From Pontibacter diazotrophicus (GTDB taxonomy: Bacteria > Bacteroidota > Bacteroidia > Cytophagales > Hymenobacteraceae), in contig NZ_QRGR01000006.1 of assembly GCF_003367245.1 (NCBI RefSeq), positions 40,792 through 104,791 on the forward strand: DNA of 64,000 nt. The letters are read 5' to 3'. Position numbers and translations under genes: made by a program. A model generated the notes under the pieces. It ran no database searches and was not told the DNA's origin. It worked only from the letters and a program-made list of their open reading frames with translations. Shown in pieces: positions 53,112-62,394 of the stretch. The number at the start of each line of letters is the position of its first letter. The first letter of the stretch is position 1.

Positions 53112-54365
53112 TTATTTACCCCTGCTTACTCCTGCAGGCTCCAGCGTGCCGGAGGTTGCCGCGTGCTGCATGCGTACTCCCGAAAACACGCCGGCACTGA
53201 TGGTTATCAGGCCAGCCCCTAACAGTACTGCTGCCGCGCCAAACATATCGCTGAAGAAACCCGCTGCCACGGCACCTGCCACATACCCGAAGTCGCGCCA
53301 GAACCGGAAGATGCCCAGGCTCTGCGACCGCTGGCTGGGATGTGTGTTATCTGCCACCAATGTGAGGAAAGTAGGGTAGACCATGGCCGTGCCGGCACCC
53401 ACAGCGGCAAGGGCAAACAGTATAATGGCATAGGAGTTAGTAAAGAAAAGCGCAGCAATGGCCACTCCCTGCAGTATCATACCCATACATAGCAACTGCT
53501 TTCTGGAGTAAGCGTCTCCCAACTTTCCTGTAAATAATTGCCCGATGCCCCACACAGCGGGATAAACGCCAGCCAGAAAACCAATCTGCACCAGCGAATA
53601 GCCTTTCGTAGCGAGCACAACAGGCAGCAGCCCCCACAACACCCCGTCATTTACCTTTGTCACAAACCCGTTCAGCGTTACAGGGCCCAGGTTAATGTGG
53701 CGCCAGGTAGTATCTTTCCAGGTGCTCGGCAACAAAGAAACCAGGCTGATTTCGGCCTCCGCCTGCACGTGCGCCTGCGTGTCGCGCACCCCGAAAAGCG
53801 TGAGTGCCACGCCTGCAAGTGAAAATCCGATCCCCGGCAGAAAGGCATAGGTTACATTGCCGGTAGCGGAGGCAATATAGCCAGCCAGGAAAGAGGCAAG
53901 CCCTACGGCGAGGTAGCCGGCAAACTCGTTGATGCCCATGGCCAGGCCACGATTTTTTTCGCCTACCAGGTCTATTGTCATTACAATGCTGGAGGTCCAG
54001 GCGAGGCCCTGGTTAATGCCTAGCAGCAGGTTAGCTGCAATTACCCACCACCAGTTCCCGGCATAAAACAGGAGCCAGGGCACCGGCAGTGCAAAAAGCC
54101 ACCCGGCCAGCAGCAGCTGCCTGCGCGTGTAACGTACCGAGAGCTGCCCCATCAGCAGGTTGGCCACAGACTTTGCCAGGCCAAAGGCAACAATAAAAGA
54201 AAGCACTGCCGTATGCTTGTTCATGCCGAATACGCTTTCGGCAAGGGTGGGAATCACAGCGCGCTCTAAACCCACCATCGACCCGACGAAGCCAGTTATC
54301 AGCATCAGCAGCCAGAATTGCCCGGCATTCTCCCTTAGCCCTGGTCGGGCTTTTGGTTTTGTCAT
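53112..54365 (-). CDS. MFS transporter
   Basis: 417 aa with 12 predicted helices. The N-terminal pattern VGSMVGLERAVIPTLAESVFG, LAKSVANLLMGQLSVRYTRRQLLLAGW (motif A) and LLGINQGLAWTSSIVMTIDLVGEKNRGLAMGINEF are present, with the second half containing QIGFLAGVYPAVWGIGQLFTGKLGDAYSRKQLLCMGM. The family resembles YbfB/ arsenate-linked MFS proteins of unknown substrate. It has a clear Bacteroidota promoter and is not followed by a gene closer than 403 bases. Confidence 0.88.
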   Translation of the reverse strand: MTKPKARPGLRENAGQFWLLMLITGFVGSMVGLERAVIPTLAESVFGMNKHTAVLSFIVAFGLAKSVANLLMGQLSVRYTRRQLLLAGWLFALPVPWLLFYAGNWWWVIAANLLLGINQGLAWTSSIVMTIDLVGEKNRGLAMGINEFAGYLAVGLASFLAGYIASATGNVTYAFLPGIGFSLAGVALTLFGVRDTQAHVQAEAEISLVSLLPSTWKDTTWRHINLGPVTLNGFVTKVNDGVLWGLLPVVLATKGYSLVQIGFLAGVYPAVWGIGQLFTGKLGDAYSRKQLLCMGMILQGVAIAALFFTNSYAIILFALAAVGAGTAMVYPTFLTLVADNTHPSQRSQSLGIFRFWRDFGYVAGAVAAGFFSDMFGAAAVLLGAGLITISAGVFSGVRMQHAATSGTLEPAGVSRGK

Positions 54366-54448
54366 GTTTATGTTATGTAATAACGGCTGTCAGCAGTTTC
54401 AGAGGCTTTGCCCTACAGAATACAGCCGGGGCTGTCGTTAGCAAACTT

Positions 54449-54479
54449 CAAAATTAAAGTAATAAGCCCGAACCTCAAA
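54449..54479 (-). promoter_or_regulatory. Promoter TTTG-N19-TAATTTTG of the MFS gene
   Basis: On the minus strand TTTG (54476-54479) is followed after 19 bases by TAATTTTG (54449-54456), the expected Bacteroidota arrangement. It gives a leader of about 75 bases to the ATG at 54365. Confidence 0.65.
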
Positions 54480-54563
54480 GCTTTCAGTCTGATAGGTAGA
54501 ATAGGATCAGGAAATACCGGGCAGCTACTGTCACAATCTTTGATAGTGTGCACTATGCCGTGT

Positions 54564-54597
54564 GCCATAGCACTGCGTGAAACCGCAGTGCTATGGC
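54564..54597. repeat. 14-bp perfect hairpin in intergenic DNA
   Basis: Arms 54564-54577 and 54584-54597 with a 6-base loop (GCCATAGCACTGCG / CGCAGTGCTATGGC). There is no T-run on either side, so it is more a repeat or operator than a terminator. Confidence 0.6.
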
Positions 54598-54679
54598 GCG
54601 CAAAACATGCTTATAGGTTCTGAAAAAATTCTTAGATGCTATCAGCACACACATTGCGCAGGCACAGGGAGGAAACAAA

Positions 54680-54708
54680 AAAAAGCCCCCGCAAGGCGGA
54701 GGCTTTTT
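54680..54708 (-). terminator. Intrinsic terminator
   Basis: A 13-bp stem (54680-54692 with 54696-54708, one mismatch) with a 3-base loop and a run of eight T on the minus strand, 26 bases beyond the stop of the small exported protein. Confidence 0.8.
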
Positions 54709-54733
54709 AACAATAGGATTACCTATTCGTTCA

Positions 54734-55075
54734 CTAGTCTTTAGAAGCGTCGCCGCCTTTTTCATTCATTCTTACAACGCCTGTCTGGCCTTCTGCATTG
54801 GTCATTGTTACCTCATAAACTGCACTGCCTTCAGTTTCTCCTGTGGCAGGTACTACTTTATGAATCTCACCTACTGTCCAATCTTTATATGTATCACTCT
54901 GCAGGGCTGCTTTTACAGGCTCTGGAAGTTGGTCTTGAGTTACTTTTTCCTTTTTTTCTTCCTGCTCCTGCGTAACCGGGGTTTGCGCTTGCTGGGTAGA
55001 AGCCTGAGCGCTTGCATCAAGAGAAGAAAGTCCCAATAATGCGATAGCTGCTGCTAAAAAAGTTGTTTTTTTCAT
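54734..55075 (-). CDS. Small exported PepSY-like protein
   Basis: 113 aa. The signal peptide (MKKTTFLAAAIALLGLSSLDASAQ) precedes a Gln/Glu-rich linker (QEQEEKKEKVTQDQ). The C-terminal half, LPEPVKAALQSDTYKDWTVGEIHKVVPATGETEGSAVYEVTMTNAEGQTGVVRMNEKG, has the alternating helix/beta pattern of PepSY-like (BLIP-fold) periplasmic proteins. Assignment is by pattern only. It is a single gene with its own terminator. Confidence 0.65.
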   Translation of the reverse strand: MKKTTFLAAAIALLGLSSLDASAQASTQQAQTPVTQEQEEKKEKVTQDQLPEPVKAALQSDTYKDWTVGEIHKVVPATGETEGSAVYEVTMTNAEGQTGVVRMNEKGGDASKD

Positions 55076-55507
55076 GTTCTATTCTTTTGTACTTCCTCCT
55101 TCATTAGCATAATCGTGCCAAATCATATATTTAAAATCAATGTGTTGTTATATAGGTTGTTGAGGTAATATAATGAGGGTTTGGTTATGTGTGGAAGATT
55201 TGCGCTATTGTGTAAATTTCACCACACATTGTAGAATATTTCCCCAATATGTGGAGATGTGTTCAGGGATTTTATGCGTACCTTTTCCTATGCTTTAAGG
55301 TGGCACAGTTTATTTGTTTATGCTATCTTCGCTTATTGCCCTGTGACACCAGGCCTGTTCTTTTGTTCGGAACGTAATGTTTTACCGTGCCGGATACTCT
55401 GGAAGGTAAAAAACCAATTGCCAGAATGATAGAGTGTTTGTTTGCATTGCAGGCATTCTTGTTCGTTTTAAACCAGGAACTTAATTAAATCTTTAACAGA
55501 CAACGCT
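55076..55507. other. Gene-free region, 432 bases
   Basis: AT-rich and between divergent genes. It probably carries both promoters, but no clean -7 box is found. Nothing else is recognised. Confidence 0.5.
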
Positions 55508-55999
55508 ATGCTTTCTACTAATCCCTCCATTCTCTCTACTCTTCAAAACACAGAATCTGCTGTTGATTGGCAGCAGCTTTTAATTGATGTTATAAAAGCG
55601 TTTGATTGCACCACCGGTACGATTCATACCCTCGACAAAAGTACGGGACTACTGACACTGAAGGCCCATGAAGGCATACCTCCCTTTTTGCTACCTAAAA
55701 TGAATGCGATACCTATAGGCAAGGGGATGGCTGGAATTGCTGCAGAACGCAAAGAGCCTGTGGAAATGTGTAACCTGCAGACAGATGGTTCCGGCGTGGC
55801 GCGACCTGCTGCAAAGGAGACAAAGGTAGAGGGCTCTATTGCGGTGCCGATGCTGCTTAATGGTGAACTATATGGCACATTAGGTATAGCTAAACCAGTA
55901 CCTTATGATTTTACAGAGGAGGAAACGAAAGACTTGCTGCGGATAGGGGAGGAGATGAGCCGCTACATTTCCGCAAACCCGGCACAGGCTTCTGCTTAA
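55508..55999 (+). CDS. GAF-domain protein
   Basis: 163 aa, cytoplasmic, with a single GAF domain filling almost the whole protein: DWQQLLIDVIKAFDCTTGTIHTLDKSTGLLTLKAHEGIP, AIPIGKGMAGIAAERKEPVEMCNLQTDGSG, and EGSIAVPMLLNGELYGTLGIAKPVPYDFTEEETKDLLRIGEEMSRYI. It may bind a small ligand or sense redox state. A free-standing GAF protein of this type (free methionine-R-sulfoxide reductase family) is possible, but the needed Cys pattern is not complete. It is monocistronic. Confidence 0.85.
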   Translation: MLSTNPSILSTLQNTESAVDWQQLLIDVIKAFDCTTGTIHTLDKSTGLLTLKAHEGIPPFLLPKMNAIPIGKGMAGIAAERKEPVEMCNLQTDGSGVARPAAKETKVEGSIAVPMLLNGELYGTLGIAKPVPYDFTEEETKDLLRIGEEMSRYISANPAQASA

Positions 56000-56019
56000 A
56001 AACTAAGTTGAAGTAAACT

Positions 56020-56057
56020 TTGCTGTGGGAGTTGCAGTATGAGGCCTCCCACAGCAA
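56020..56057 (+). terminator. Hairpin after the GAF gene
   Basis: A 12-bp stem (56020-56031 with 56046-56057) and a 14-base loop, 20 bases after the stop codon. The T-tract is weak. Confidence 0.55.
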
Positions 56058-56221
56058 GGCCTCAATCTACTTTATGAGAGGTGCAGTCGTTACCAGGTTT
56101 GTCCTGTTCTTTTAGGAGGTAAGCTAATAGTTTTAACTATTGTTGTTTGTGTTTCCTTATACCAGTGTAACAGCAGTTTTCGATAAGGCATGTACTGTTG
56201 ATGTCAGGCACATTCTATGAA

Positions 56222-56677
56222 TCATCCCCGAATCATTCCTATCCAGTCTGCTGCATCCTCGAAGGTAATGAATTGTTCAACTTCAATATCAGATATATGT
56301 CTTTCCTTCAGACTGCTTGATATGTTTTCGAACATGATAATGCTTTCCGAATCTTTTTCAATGATGCGTGCAATCTTTTTAAGTGAGCAGCCTAGCAGGG
56401 AAAGAGCAACCTGATGTAAAATGGGCTGTTGTACCTGTGTGGGAAAGCCGGTTAGTAATTTAGAGTCCGCTATCCAACATTCTACAGCGTGCCTCCTTAT
56501 CAATTTTACACACAAGTTACATACCTCCTGGTACTCCTCTGCAGAAGGTTTTAGAATCCACTCCGTATACATCAGTTTCACGTCAAAGTCTATCCAAAGA
56601 CGAAAATTGATTTTCTCTACCTCAAGGATATTATCAGGCAACATCAACGTGTTCCTGACAAGTACAGATTTTCCCAT
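56222..56677 (-). CDS. SpoIIAA-like (STAS/SEC14-type) protein
   Basis: 151 aa from the ATG at 56677, with no signal peptide. The pattern of the SpoIIAA-like family is present: YTEWILKPSAEEYQEVCNLCVKLIRRHAVECWIADSKLLTGFPTQVQQPILHQ, and a C-terminal FITFEDAADWIGM that resembles the DAAxWL ending of the family. The function is unknown. It is convergent with the GAF gene. Assignment is by pattern; the identity is moderate. Confidence 0.6.
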   Translation of the reverse strand: MGKSVLVRNTLMLPDNILEVEKINFRLWIDFDVKLMYTEWILKPSAEEYQEVCNLCVKLIRRHAVECWIADSKLLTGFPTQVQQPILHQVALSLLGCSLKKIARIIEKDSESIIMFENISSSLKERHISDIEVEQFITFEDAADWIGMIRG

Positions 56678-57274
56678 TGCGCCTACTATTTAGAGGGATT
56701 ACATATAGAAGCAATGTAGTTTTTTTAATTATAAAAAATAATATTTTATTTATATTTATTTGTGAGTGATCACTTTTCTGTAAAACTGCCTATAAATATA
56801 TAAGAACTAAGAAAGATGCAGGTGTTTCTAAATTGATTGTAGAGCTACTTTATTGTGGAAAGTCCTTATCCTGAGGTATTTGTTCAATGTAACTTGGAGA
56901 ATAAAGTCCTTTGATTTAAGAAAGTAACTGTATCAGCCTTAGGTTAGGACAGGCAGGATGGTCACACAGCTAAACTGGAAATTTTAGAGGAACCTTGCTG
57001 TGGCTTTATGATCAAAAAAGCAATTTTATAAGAATACACTTTACATGATTTTCCTGAAAGCAGGCAAGCGCATCTGGTAACTGTAATGCGCTAATGGCAT
57101 ACACTTAACCTCCTGGGGGCAGGGGCGCTCTGTTTCAACCAGGTTCCTTCAGTAGGACAGAATGAAGTACTTTGTCAATCTTCCGGAAGAAAGGGGGGTA
57201 GGTTGTTTTTAATACAAAAAAAGGAAGCACCACTACAGGCGCTTCCTTTTTGTATCTTCTAAAGAGAATTATTT
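56678..57274. other. Gene-free region, 597 bases
   Basis: AT-rich in its first 150 bases, and no ORF has support. It holds the terminator of the M3 peptidase gene at 57218-57251, and presumably the promoter of the SpoIIAA-like gene. Confidence 0.55.
57218..57251 (-). terminator. Intrinsic terminator of the M3 peptidase gene
   Basis: An 11-bp stem (57218-57228 with 57241-57251) and a 12-base loop, ending in an A-run on the plus strand (T-run on the minus). Confidence 0.75.
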
Positions 57275-59470
57275 TTATTGTCTTGATTGCGGTTCAGGAA
57301 CCGGGAAACCACGGTCACGCATCAAGGCATCTATTTTTGCATCTCTGCCACGGAACAGGCGATAGGCCTCTGCTGGGTCCATTGAGTTTCTAGGGGCAAA
57401 CAGATACTTCACCAATCGGGCAGCTACTTCTTTGTCGTAGAATCCGCCTGGAGCCTCTTCAAAAGCTTCGGCTGCATCTGAGGTTAACACATCAGCCCAC
57501 AGGTATCCGTAATAGCCTGTCGCATAGCCTTCTCCAGAGAAAACGTGCCCGAAGTGCGGCGAACGGTGTCGCATCACAATTTCCCTTGGCATGTTCAAGG
57601 TAGTCAGCGTTTCCCTCTCAAACTTGTCAGGGTCTATATCCGCAGGGTCAGCCAGGTGGTACTTCATGTCCATCAGGGCAGAGGCTAAAAATTCTGTCGT
57701 TCCAAATCCCTGGTTAAAGGTAGAGGCTTTTTTGATTTTAGCCACCAGTTCATCCGGCATAGGCTCGCCTGTTTCATGATGCTTTAAGAACTGGTCGATT
57801 ACCTTGTCGGTAGAAAGCCAGCGCTCCAACAGTTGCGATTGGAATTCTGTATAGTCTCTTACACCACTGTTCAGCGTAGGGTACTTCACGTTAGAGGCCA
57901 GGAAGTGCAGCGCGTGCCCAAATTCATGGAAGAAGGTTGTGGCATCGTCCCATGAAACAAGCACCGGTTCACCTGGAGCAGGTTTGATGAAGTTGGAGTT
58001 GTTAGATGCTAACACGGTTTCCTTGCCATCAAATGTAGTATGGCTGCGGTAAGGTGATGCCCACGCACCGGAACGCTTGCCCTGGCGTGCGAACGGATCC
58101 AGGTACCACAAGCCGATATGCTCGCCGGTGGTTTTATCCGTCACCTCCCATACTTTCACATCTTCATGAAACACCGGCACAGAACCTTCTGGTACGGGTT
58201 GGAAATCATAGTTAAACAACTCCCCAGCTGTGAAGAACAAAGCCTGTGTCAGGTTGTCTAACTGCAGGTATTGCTTTACTTCATCTGAGTCCAGATCATA
58301 CTTTTGCTTGCGTACCTTTTCGGCGTAGTAACGGTAATCCCAGGGCTCAATGGTTATCTTTTTGTCACTGGCATCTGCCACTGCCTGCATGTCCGCTACT
58401 TCTTCTGTTACCCTGGCAAGGGCAGCAGGCCACACAGCGTTCATCAGTTCCATGGCATTTTCCGGATTCTTCGCCATACGGTTCTGCAGGCGCCATTCCG
58501 CAAAATTGTCGTAGCCCATCAGCTTCACACGCTCATTTCTCAGTTGCAGGATTTTGGCAATGTTCTCGTTGTTGTCATACTCATCGGCATTGTCGGCACG
58601 GGAGTAATAGTTGTTCCATACCTGCTCCCTCAACTCTCTTTCATCAGAATAAGTCAGGAACTGGTCCATGGAAGAACGAGTGTTAGTAACGGCGTAATTG
58701 CCTTCCTGGCCATGGTCGGCTGCGGCTTTTGCCGATGCTTTAACGAAAGACTCCGGTAAACCACTTAGCTGGTCTTTTGTCAGGTAAACCACATACTTCT
58801 CCTCATCTGCTAAGATGTTATTGGAGAACTTTGTATAGAGGGAAGATAGCTCTTTGTTGATAGCGGCATAACGTTCCTTAGCGGCGGCATCCAATTCAGC
58901 GCCTTCCATGGCAAAGCCTTCATACACCAGTTGTACCACACGCTGCTGGTCAGCAGGCAACGGGTTCTGCTGTGCGTTGTCGTAAACTGTTTTGATGCGC
59001 TGGAAAAGCTTCTCGTTCTGAGATATTTTAGAGGAGAACTCAGAAATCTGAGGAGCCAGTTCAGCCTGGATCGCTCTGAATTCCGGGGATGATATGTTAC
59101 TGCTCCAGATGCTGTAGTAGGTAAATGCCCTGTTCAATTCTTCGCCCGCTCTTTCCATTGCTTCAATGGTATTCTCGAAGGTGGCAGGAGCCGGGTTATT
59201 CGCGATGGCATCTATTTCGGCTAACTGCAAAGCCATGCCTTTTTCCATGGCTGGCTTTAAATCAGCCAGGTTCATCTTATCAAAAGCAGGAACGCCACCG
59301 TAAGGTCCAGTCCACTCAACCAATAAAGGGTTATCTACAGTTTGCTTTTGTTCCATTGTTGTTTGTGTTTGTTGTGAAGCTACCTGCGTTTGGGTGGAGG
59401 TGCAGCCAACGAAAGCCAGCATCACAAGCAAGCTTGATTTTTTGCCGGTATAAATGAATTTATTTCCCAT
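57275..59470 (-). CDS. M3-family zinc metallopeptidase (peptidyl-dipeptidase Dcp-like) lipoprotein
   Basis: 731 aa from the ATG at 59470 (MGNKFIYTGKK); the longer frame upstream lacks a signal. The lipobox FVGC suggests that it is a periplasmic lipoprotein. A thimet-oligopeptidase-like helical fold surrounds the zinc motif: His515, Glu516 and His519 in FFHEFGHALHFLA, with a further Glu expected about 25 residues later. The N-terminal NPLLVEWTGPYGGVPAFDKM and the C-terminal SGEGYATGYYGYLWADVLTSDAAEAFEEAPGGFYD are standard for Dcp. It cleaves dipeptides from the C-terminus of short peptides. Length is normal for the family. A candidate promoter lies at 59532-59539. Confidence 0.93.
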   Translation of the reverse strand: MGNKFIYTGKKSSLLVMLAFVGCTSTQTQVASQQTQTTMEQKQTVDNPLLVEWTGPYGGVPAFDKMNLADLKPAMEKGMALQLAEIDAIANNPAPATFENTIEAMERAGEELNRAFTYYSIWSSNISSPEFRAIQAELAPQISEFSSKISQNEKLFQRIKTVYDNAQQNPLPADQQRVVQLVYEGFAMEGAELDAAAKERYAAINKELSSLYTKFSNNILADEEKYVVYLTKDQLSGLPESFVKASAKAAADHGQEGNYAVTNTRSSMDQFLTYSDERELREQVWNNYYSRADNADEYDNNENIAKILQLRNERVKLMGYDNFAEWRLQNRMAKNPENAMELMNAVWPAALARVTEEVADMQAVADASDKKITIEPWDYRYYAEKVRKQKYDLDSDEVKQYLQLDNLTQALFFTAGELFNYDFQPVPEGSVPVFHEDVKVWEVTDKTTGEHIGLWYLDPFARQGKRSGAWASPYRSHTTFDGKETVLASNNSNFIKPAPGEPVLVSWDDATTFFHEFGHALHFLASNVKYPTLNSGVRDYTEFQSQLLERWLSTDKVIDQFLKHHETGEPMPDELVAKIKKASTFNQGFGTTEFLASALMDMKYHLADPADIDPDKFERETLTTLNMPREIVMRHRSPHFGHVFSGEGYATGYYGYLWADVLTSDAAEAFEEAPGGFYDKEVAARLVKYLFAPRNSMDPAEAYRLFRGRDAKIDALMRDRGFPVPEPQSRQ

Positions 59471-59810
59471 TAATACTTTATGAAGTGAAAGATTAAGGCC
59501 TTGTTCAGACCCCATGAATAGTACGAATCAACAAAGATACTAAAAAGAGAACGGTCTTGTGAAGGCCCACAACGAAGGTGTTTGCAACACAGGCTTACAG
59601 CATGTTCCCATTGATATAGCTTCTCTGGATTTTCAAAGGTGCTCCGTTTTCTAATGAATCAGAACCAACAGACACCTTTATGGTGCAAATAACAGTGCAA
59701 AAAGCTTACCAAAAGCACTTTGCAGGAAGAGGGCCTCCCTAAAGTAGTGCGTCATTCTAAACAGCATGAAGTTGAAGCACTTTCCGTGCCTACACTATTT
59801 ACAGAACCTT
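59471..59810. other. Gene-free region, 340 bases
   Basis: It holds a candidate -7 box for the M3 gene and otherwise nothing I can assign. Short frames on both strands (for example 59720-59911, plus) are not convincing. Confidence 0.5.
59532..59539 (-). promoter_or_regulatory. Candidate -7 box TATCTTTG of the M3 peptidase gene
   Basis: It matches TAnnTTTG on the minus strand, 62 bases before the ATG at 59470. No -33 TTTG at 19-20 bases. Confidence 0.35.
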
Positions 59811-60194
59811 CTATCCAACCAACTGTGCGTATAGCCGGGCGAGCGTTTCCTGGGGAGCAATACACAGGCCCGGATGAACTGGTGACGTTTGCACAATCGT
59901 ACTGCGGGTAGCAGCTAACCAGCGGAAACGTGATGCGATGGGAAGTTGCCCAATTGCTCCGCCTTCTCTGCGGCCCGCGCAAATGCGTTCGAAAGCCCGA
60001 AGCCGTTCCTGTAGTTCCTGCATATCCAGATTGGGGGAGAAAGCGCGCAGGCGGTTCTCATTCAGTTTGTACATCGTCTGCAAAAAGCCTTGTGAGGCGC
60101 AGTAAACAATAACCCCGACATTCATAAACTCTTCACGTTCTACACACGGCACCACGCGAATAACGGCGTACTCAAATAAGTGCTTTTCTTGCAT
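59811..60194 (-). CDS. DUF3037-domain protein, overlapping partner of a HipA-like kinase
   Basis: 127 aa. The DUF3037 signature is clear: FEYAVIRVVPCVEREEFMNVGVIVYCASQGF, with basic C-terminal helices (LDMQELQERLRAFERICAGRREGG and FRWLAATRSTIVQTSPVHPGLC). No catalytic motif is recognised. Its start overlaps the 3' end of the HipA-like gene by 23 bases, so translation is coupled and the pair is one functional unit. By analogy with toxin/antitoxin or kinase/substrate pairs, it may be a regulator or target of the kinase (inference). Confidence 0.85.
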   Translation of the reverse strand: MQEKHLFEYAVIRVVPCVEREEFMNVGVIVYCASQGFLQTMYKLNENRLRAFSPNLDMQELQERLRAFERICAGRREGGAIGQLPIASRFRWLAATRSTIVQTSPVHPGLCIAPQETLARLYAQLVG

Positions 60195-60969
60195 GCTGCG
60201 CTTCCTTAATAAAATTTTCAGTATGTGCTAGTCGTGTTTCCAGGAACTGGACGTAAGCTGCCCGGTGCTCATCGGCCGTTTCAAAAGGGGAGTCGCTGGT
60301 AAGCCAGTCCTCCGGGATTAAGGCGACGATGGAGCGGATACGCTCTGGGCTAAGAATCGTGCGAAAAGCTGTGTCAACGGTATCCAGTTCGCTGGCCTGG
60401 GGCAGCAGTACATGATCTTTTACCTGTACGAATGGTCGTTTGGCCTGCTCCTCCACGTTAGGCCAGGAGTGATGAAAGTAAAAAGAGGCGCCGTGGTCAA
60501 TCAGCCACAGTTCCTTGTGCCACATCAGCATATTGGTATTGCGGGGGGTGCGGTCTACATTCGTTATCAGGCAATCGAACCAGACAATCTGGGAGGCAAG
60601 TGTAGCATCAACCGTTGTCACCAAGGCATCAAACGTGATGGAGCCGGATAAGTAATGAAGCCCAAGATTAAGACCTTCGCTAAAGCGGAGCAAATCCTGA
60701 ATTTCCTCATCTGGCTCTGTTCGCCCAAAGCTCTCGTCTAAGGTTGCAAACACTATCTCAGGTACCTGAAAGCCAAGCGCGCGGGCAAGTTCACCGGCAA
60801 TAAGCTCGGCAATGAGCGCCTTCACGCCTTGTCCTGCGCCACGGAACTTCAACACGTATAAAAACTCATCGTCTGCCTCTACAATGGCAGGCAGTGAGCC
60901 GCCCTCACGCAAAGGTGTGACATAACGGGTCACTTCAACGGTCCGGATTTCTGGTGGACTATACTTCAT
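60172..60969 (-). CDS. HipA-like kinase (HipA_2 family)
   Basis: 265 aa. It lacks the N-terminal HipA subdomain and contains a compact kinase-like fold: FLYVLKFRGAGQGVKALIAELIAGELARALGFQVPEIV, with a likely ATP-binding Lys41 and Glu55 or Glu60. The catalytic loop is VWFDCLITNVDRTPRNTNMLMW (Asp139, Asn144, Asn146), and LWLIDHG (Asp158) is the DFG-like metal site. The core ATP residues are thus intact, so it should phosphorylate something. It has no HipB-type HTH partner; instead it overlaps a DUF3037 gene by 23 bases. The 666 bases upstream contain no gene. The role could be a growth-control toxin or a defence effector, but this is unproven. Confidence 0.85.
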   Translation of the reverse strand: MKYSPPEIRTVEVTRYVTPLREGGSLPAIVEADDEFLYVLKFRGAGQGVKALIAELIAGELARALGFQVPEIVFATLDESFGRTEPDEEIQDLLRFSEGLNLGLHYLSGSITFDALVTTVDATLASQIVWFDCLITNVDRTPRNTNMLMWHKELWLIDHGASFYFHHSWPNVEEQAKRPFVQVKDHVLLPQASELDTVDTAFRTILSPERIRSIVALIPEDWLTSDSPFETADEHRAAYVQFLETRLAHTENFIKEAQHARKALI

Positions 60970-61635
60970 AAAAGCGCTTGTTCACTTGTTTATTTATAGC
61001 ATCTTGTCGGACGGCTAACCTTAATTCGTTCTAACCTCAGCCAAAGATTTTGTTCCTTCTGTCTTCGCAGAACGTCCTCAGTATGTTTTGCCTGATGAGG
61101 GTTTATGGCTTTGTCTTCTTTCTCCTGCTGGATTACAGCTGCAATATAATAGAGAAATCCTGTATCTCTTAGCCTGCAACCTATAAGCGTAGCTGTTCCA
61201 GGTGCGTAAGTTTGATGCTCTCCAGGCTTAATATCTACTATCCTTGTATGTACTGGAGACGCAGCGCTAGACTTCTGCTAGCCACGGTAAAGTCAGGAAA
61301 AAGCAAAGCAGCATATATGCGGAATAGAAGATAATGACAGTAGTCTCTAGCATACACACCTTTATCATCAGCTAAAAGAACTATAAAAGACGATGCAGAA
61401 GGCTTATGCTTTCCTAGCTTATTATGAATTTATACTTCTCAACCTGAGTTGTGAATACTCTTATCAAGCGCTTCAGGATTCCCTTTTACCTTGAAAATGT
61501 AGAGCTGAACATTGGAAGGCAACACAGGTTTATTGTATGAAGTTTTACTATCAAAGCTTTATTCATACCTGCTGCTTAGCTACTAATGTTATTCAGCTCC
61601 TGATTTATAAATGAACCGGATACTAAACTAACGCC
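60970..61635. other. Gene-free region, 666 bases
   Basis: No frame longer than about 35 codons is convincing (one 33-codon frame starts at 61393). It must hold the promoter of the HipA-like/DUF3037 pair and of the methyltransferase, but no TAnnTTTG box is seen near either start. Confidence 0.55.
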
Positions 61636-62394
61636 ATGAAAAATATAAAAGTAGCTTCCTCCATTTCAGTTAGCTGGTTGTACATACTCCTGCTATCGCT
61701 GGGGATAAGTGCCTGCAACTCCTGCCAGGCACAGAAAGAGCCTACAGCCAGCGATGGCTATTCCTCTAAAGTGCCGCACCCCGATGGCACTGGTAAAGTA
61801 TACCTAAAGCGCGAGATTGCTGGCATTATGGGTGCCGGAGGTGGAGGATGGCTGGAACGAAACTCACGGCAGGAGGAGGAGAATGTGACTTTAGCCATCG
61901 AGAACATGGCACTGAGTCAGCAAAGTGTGGTAGCCGACATTGGTGCAGGTACAGGCTATTATACCTTCCGGATTGCACCTAAGGTGCCCGCAGGAAGAGT
62001 TTATGCTGTAGATGTGCAGGATGCTTTTATATCGGCTTTAAATGAGCAGAAAGAAGCCCTCGGTTTATCTAATGTAGAGGTGGTGAAGGGAGGCAGCCAA
62101 AGTCCAAATCTTTCGGATGCTTCACTAGATTTGGCTATTATGGTAGATGTATACCATGAACTGGAATATCCCCAGGAGATGCTACAGGCGATTCACAAAG
62201 CCTTGAAACCTGATGGCAAATTACTTCTCCTTGAATACCGCGCCGAAGACGCCAGTATACCTATAAAAGAACTGCATAAGATGAGCGTAAGCCAGGTGAA
62301 TAAAGAGTTAAACGCTAATGGCTTTCAGTTATACAGGCAGGAGGATTTTCTGCCGATACAACATTTTTTAATTTATGAGAAAGTAGGAGAGTAG
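61636..62394 (+). CDS. Exported class I SAM-dependent methyltransferase
   Basis: 252 aa. The N-terminus has a long hydrophobic segment (SWLYILLLSLGISACNSCQAQ), probably a lipoprotein signal (Cys27), so the catalytic domain would be outside the cytoplasm. The methyltransferase core is intact: motif I VVADIGAGTGYYTFRIA, the acidic YAVDVQDAF, DLAIMVDVYHELEYPQEML and LKPDGKLLLLEYRAEDASIP. The proposed location is odd because SAM is cytoplasmic; signal-anchored cytoplasmic orientation is an alternative. The substrate is unknown. It is a single gene. Confidence 0.85.
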   Translation: MKNIKVASSISVSWLYILLLSLGISACNSCQAQKEPTASDGYSSKVPHPDGTGKVYLKREIAGIMGAGGGGWLERNSRQEEENVTLAIENMALSQQSVVADIGAGTGYYTFRIAPKVPAGRVYAVDVQDAFISALNEQKEALGLSNVEVVKGGSQSPNLSDASLDLAIMVDVYHELEYPQEMLQAIHKALKPDGKLLLLEYRAEDASIPIKELHKMSVSQVNKELNANGFQLYRQEDFLPIQHFLIYEKVGE

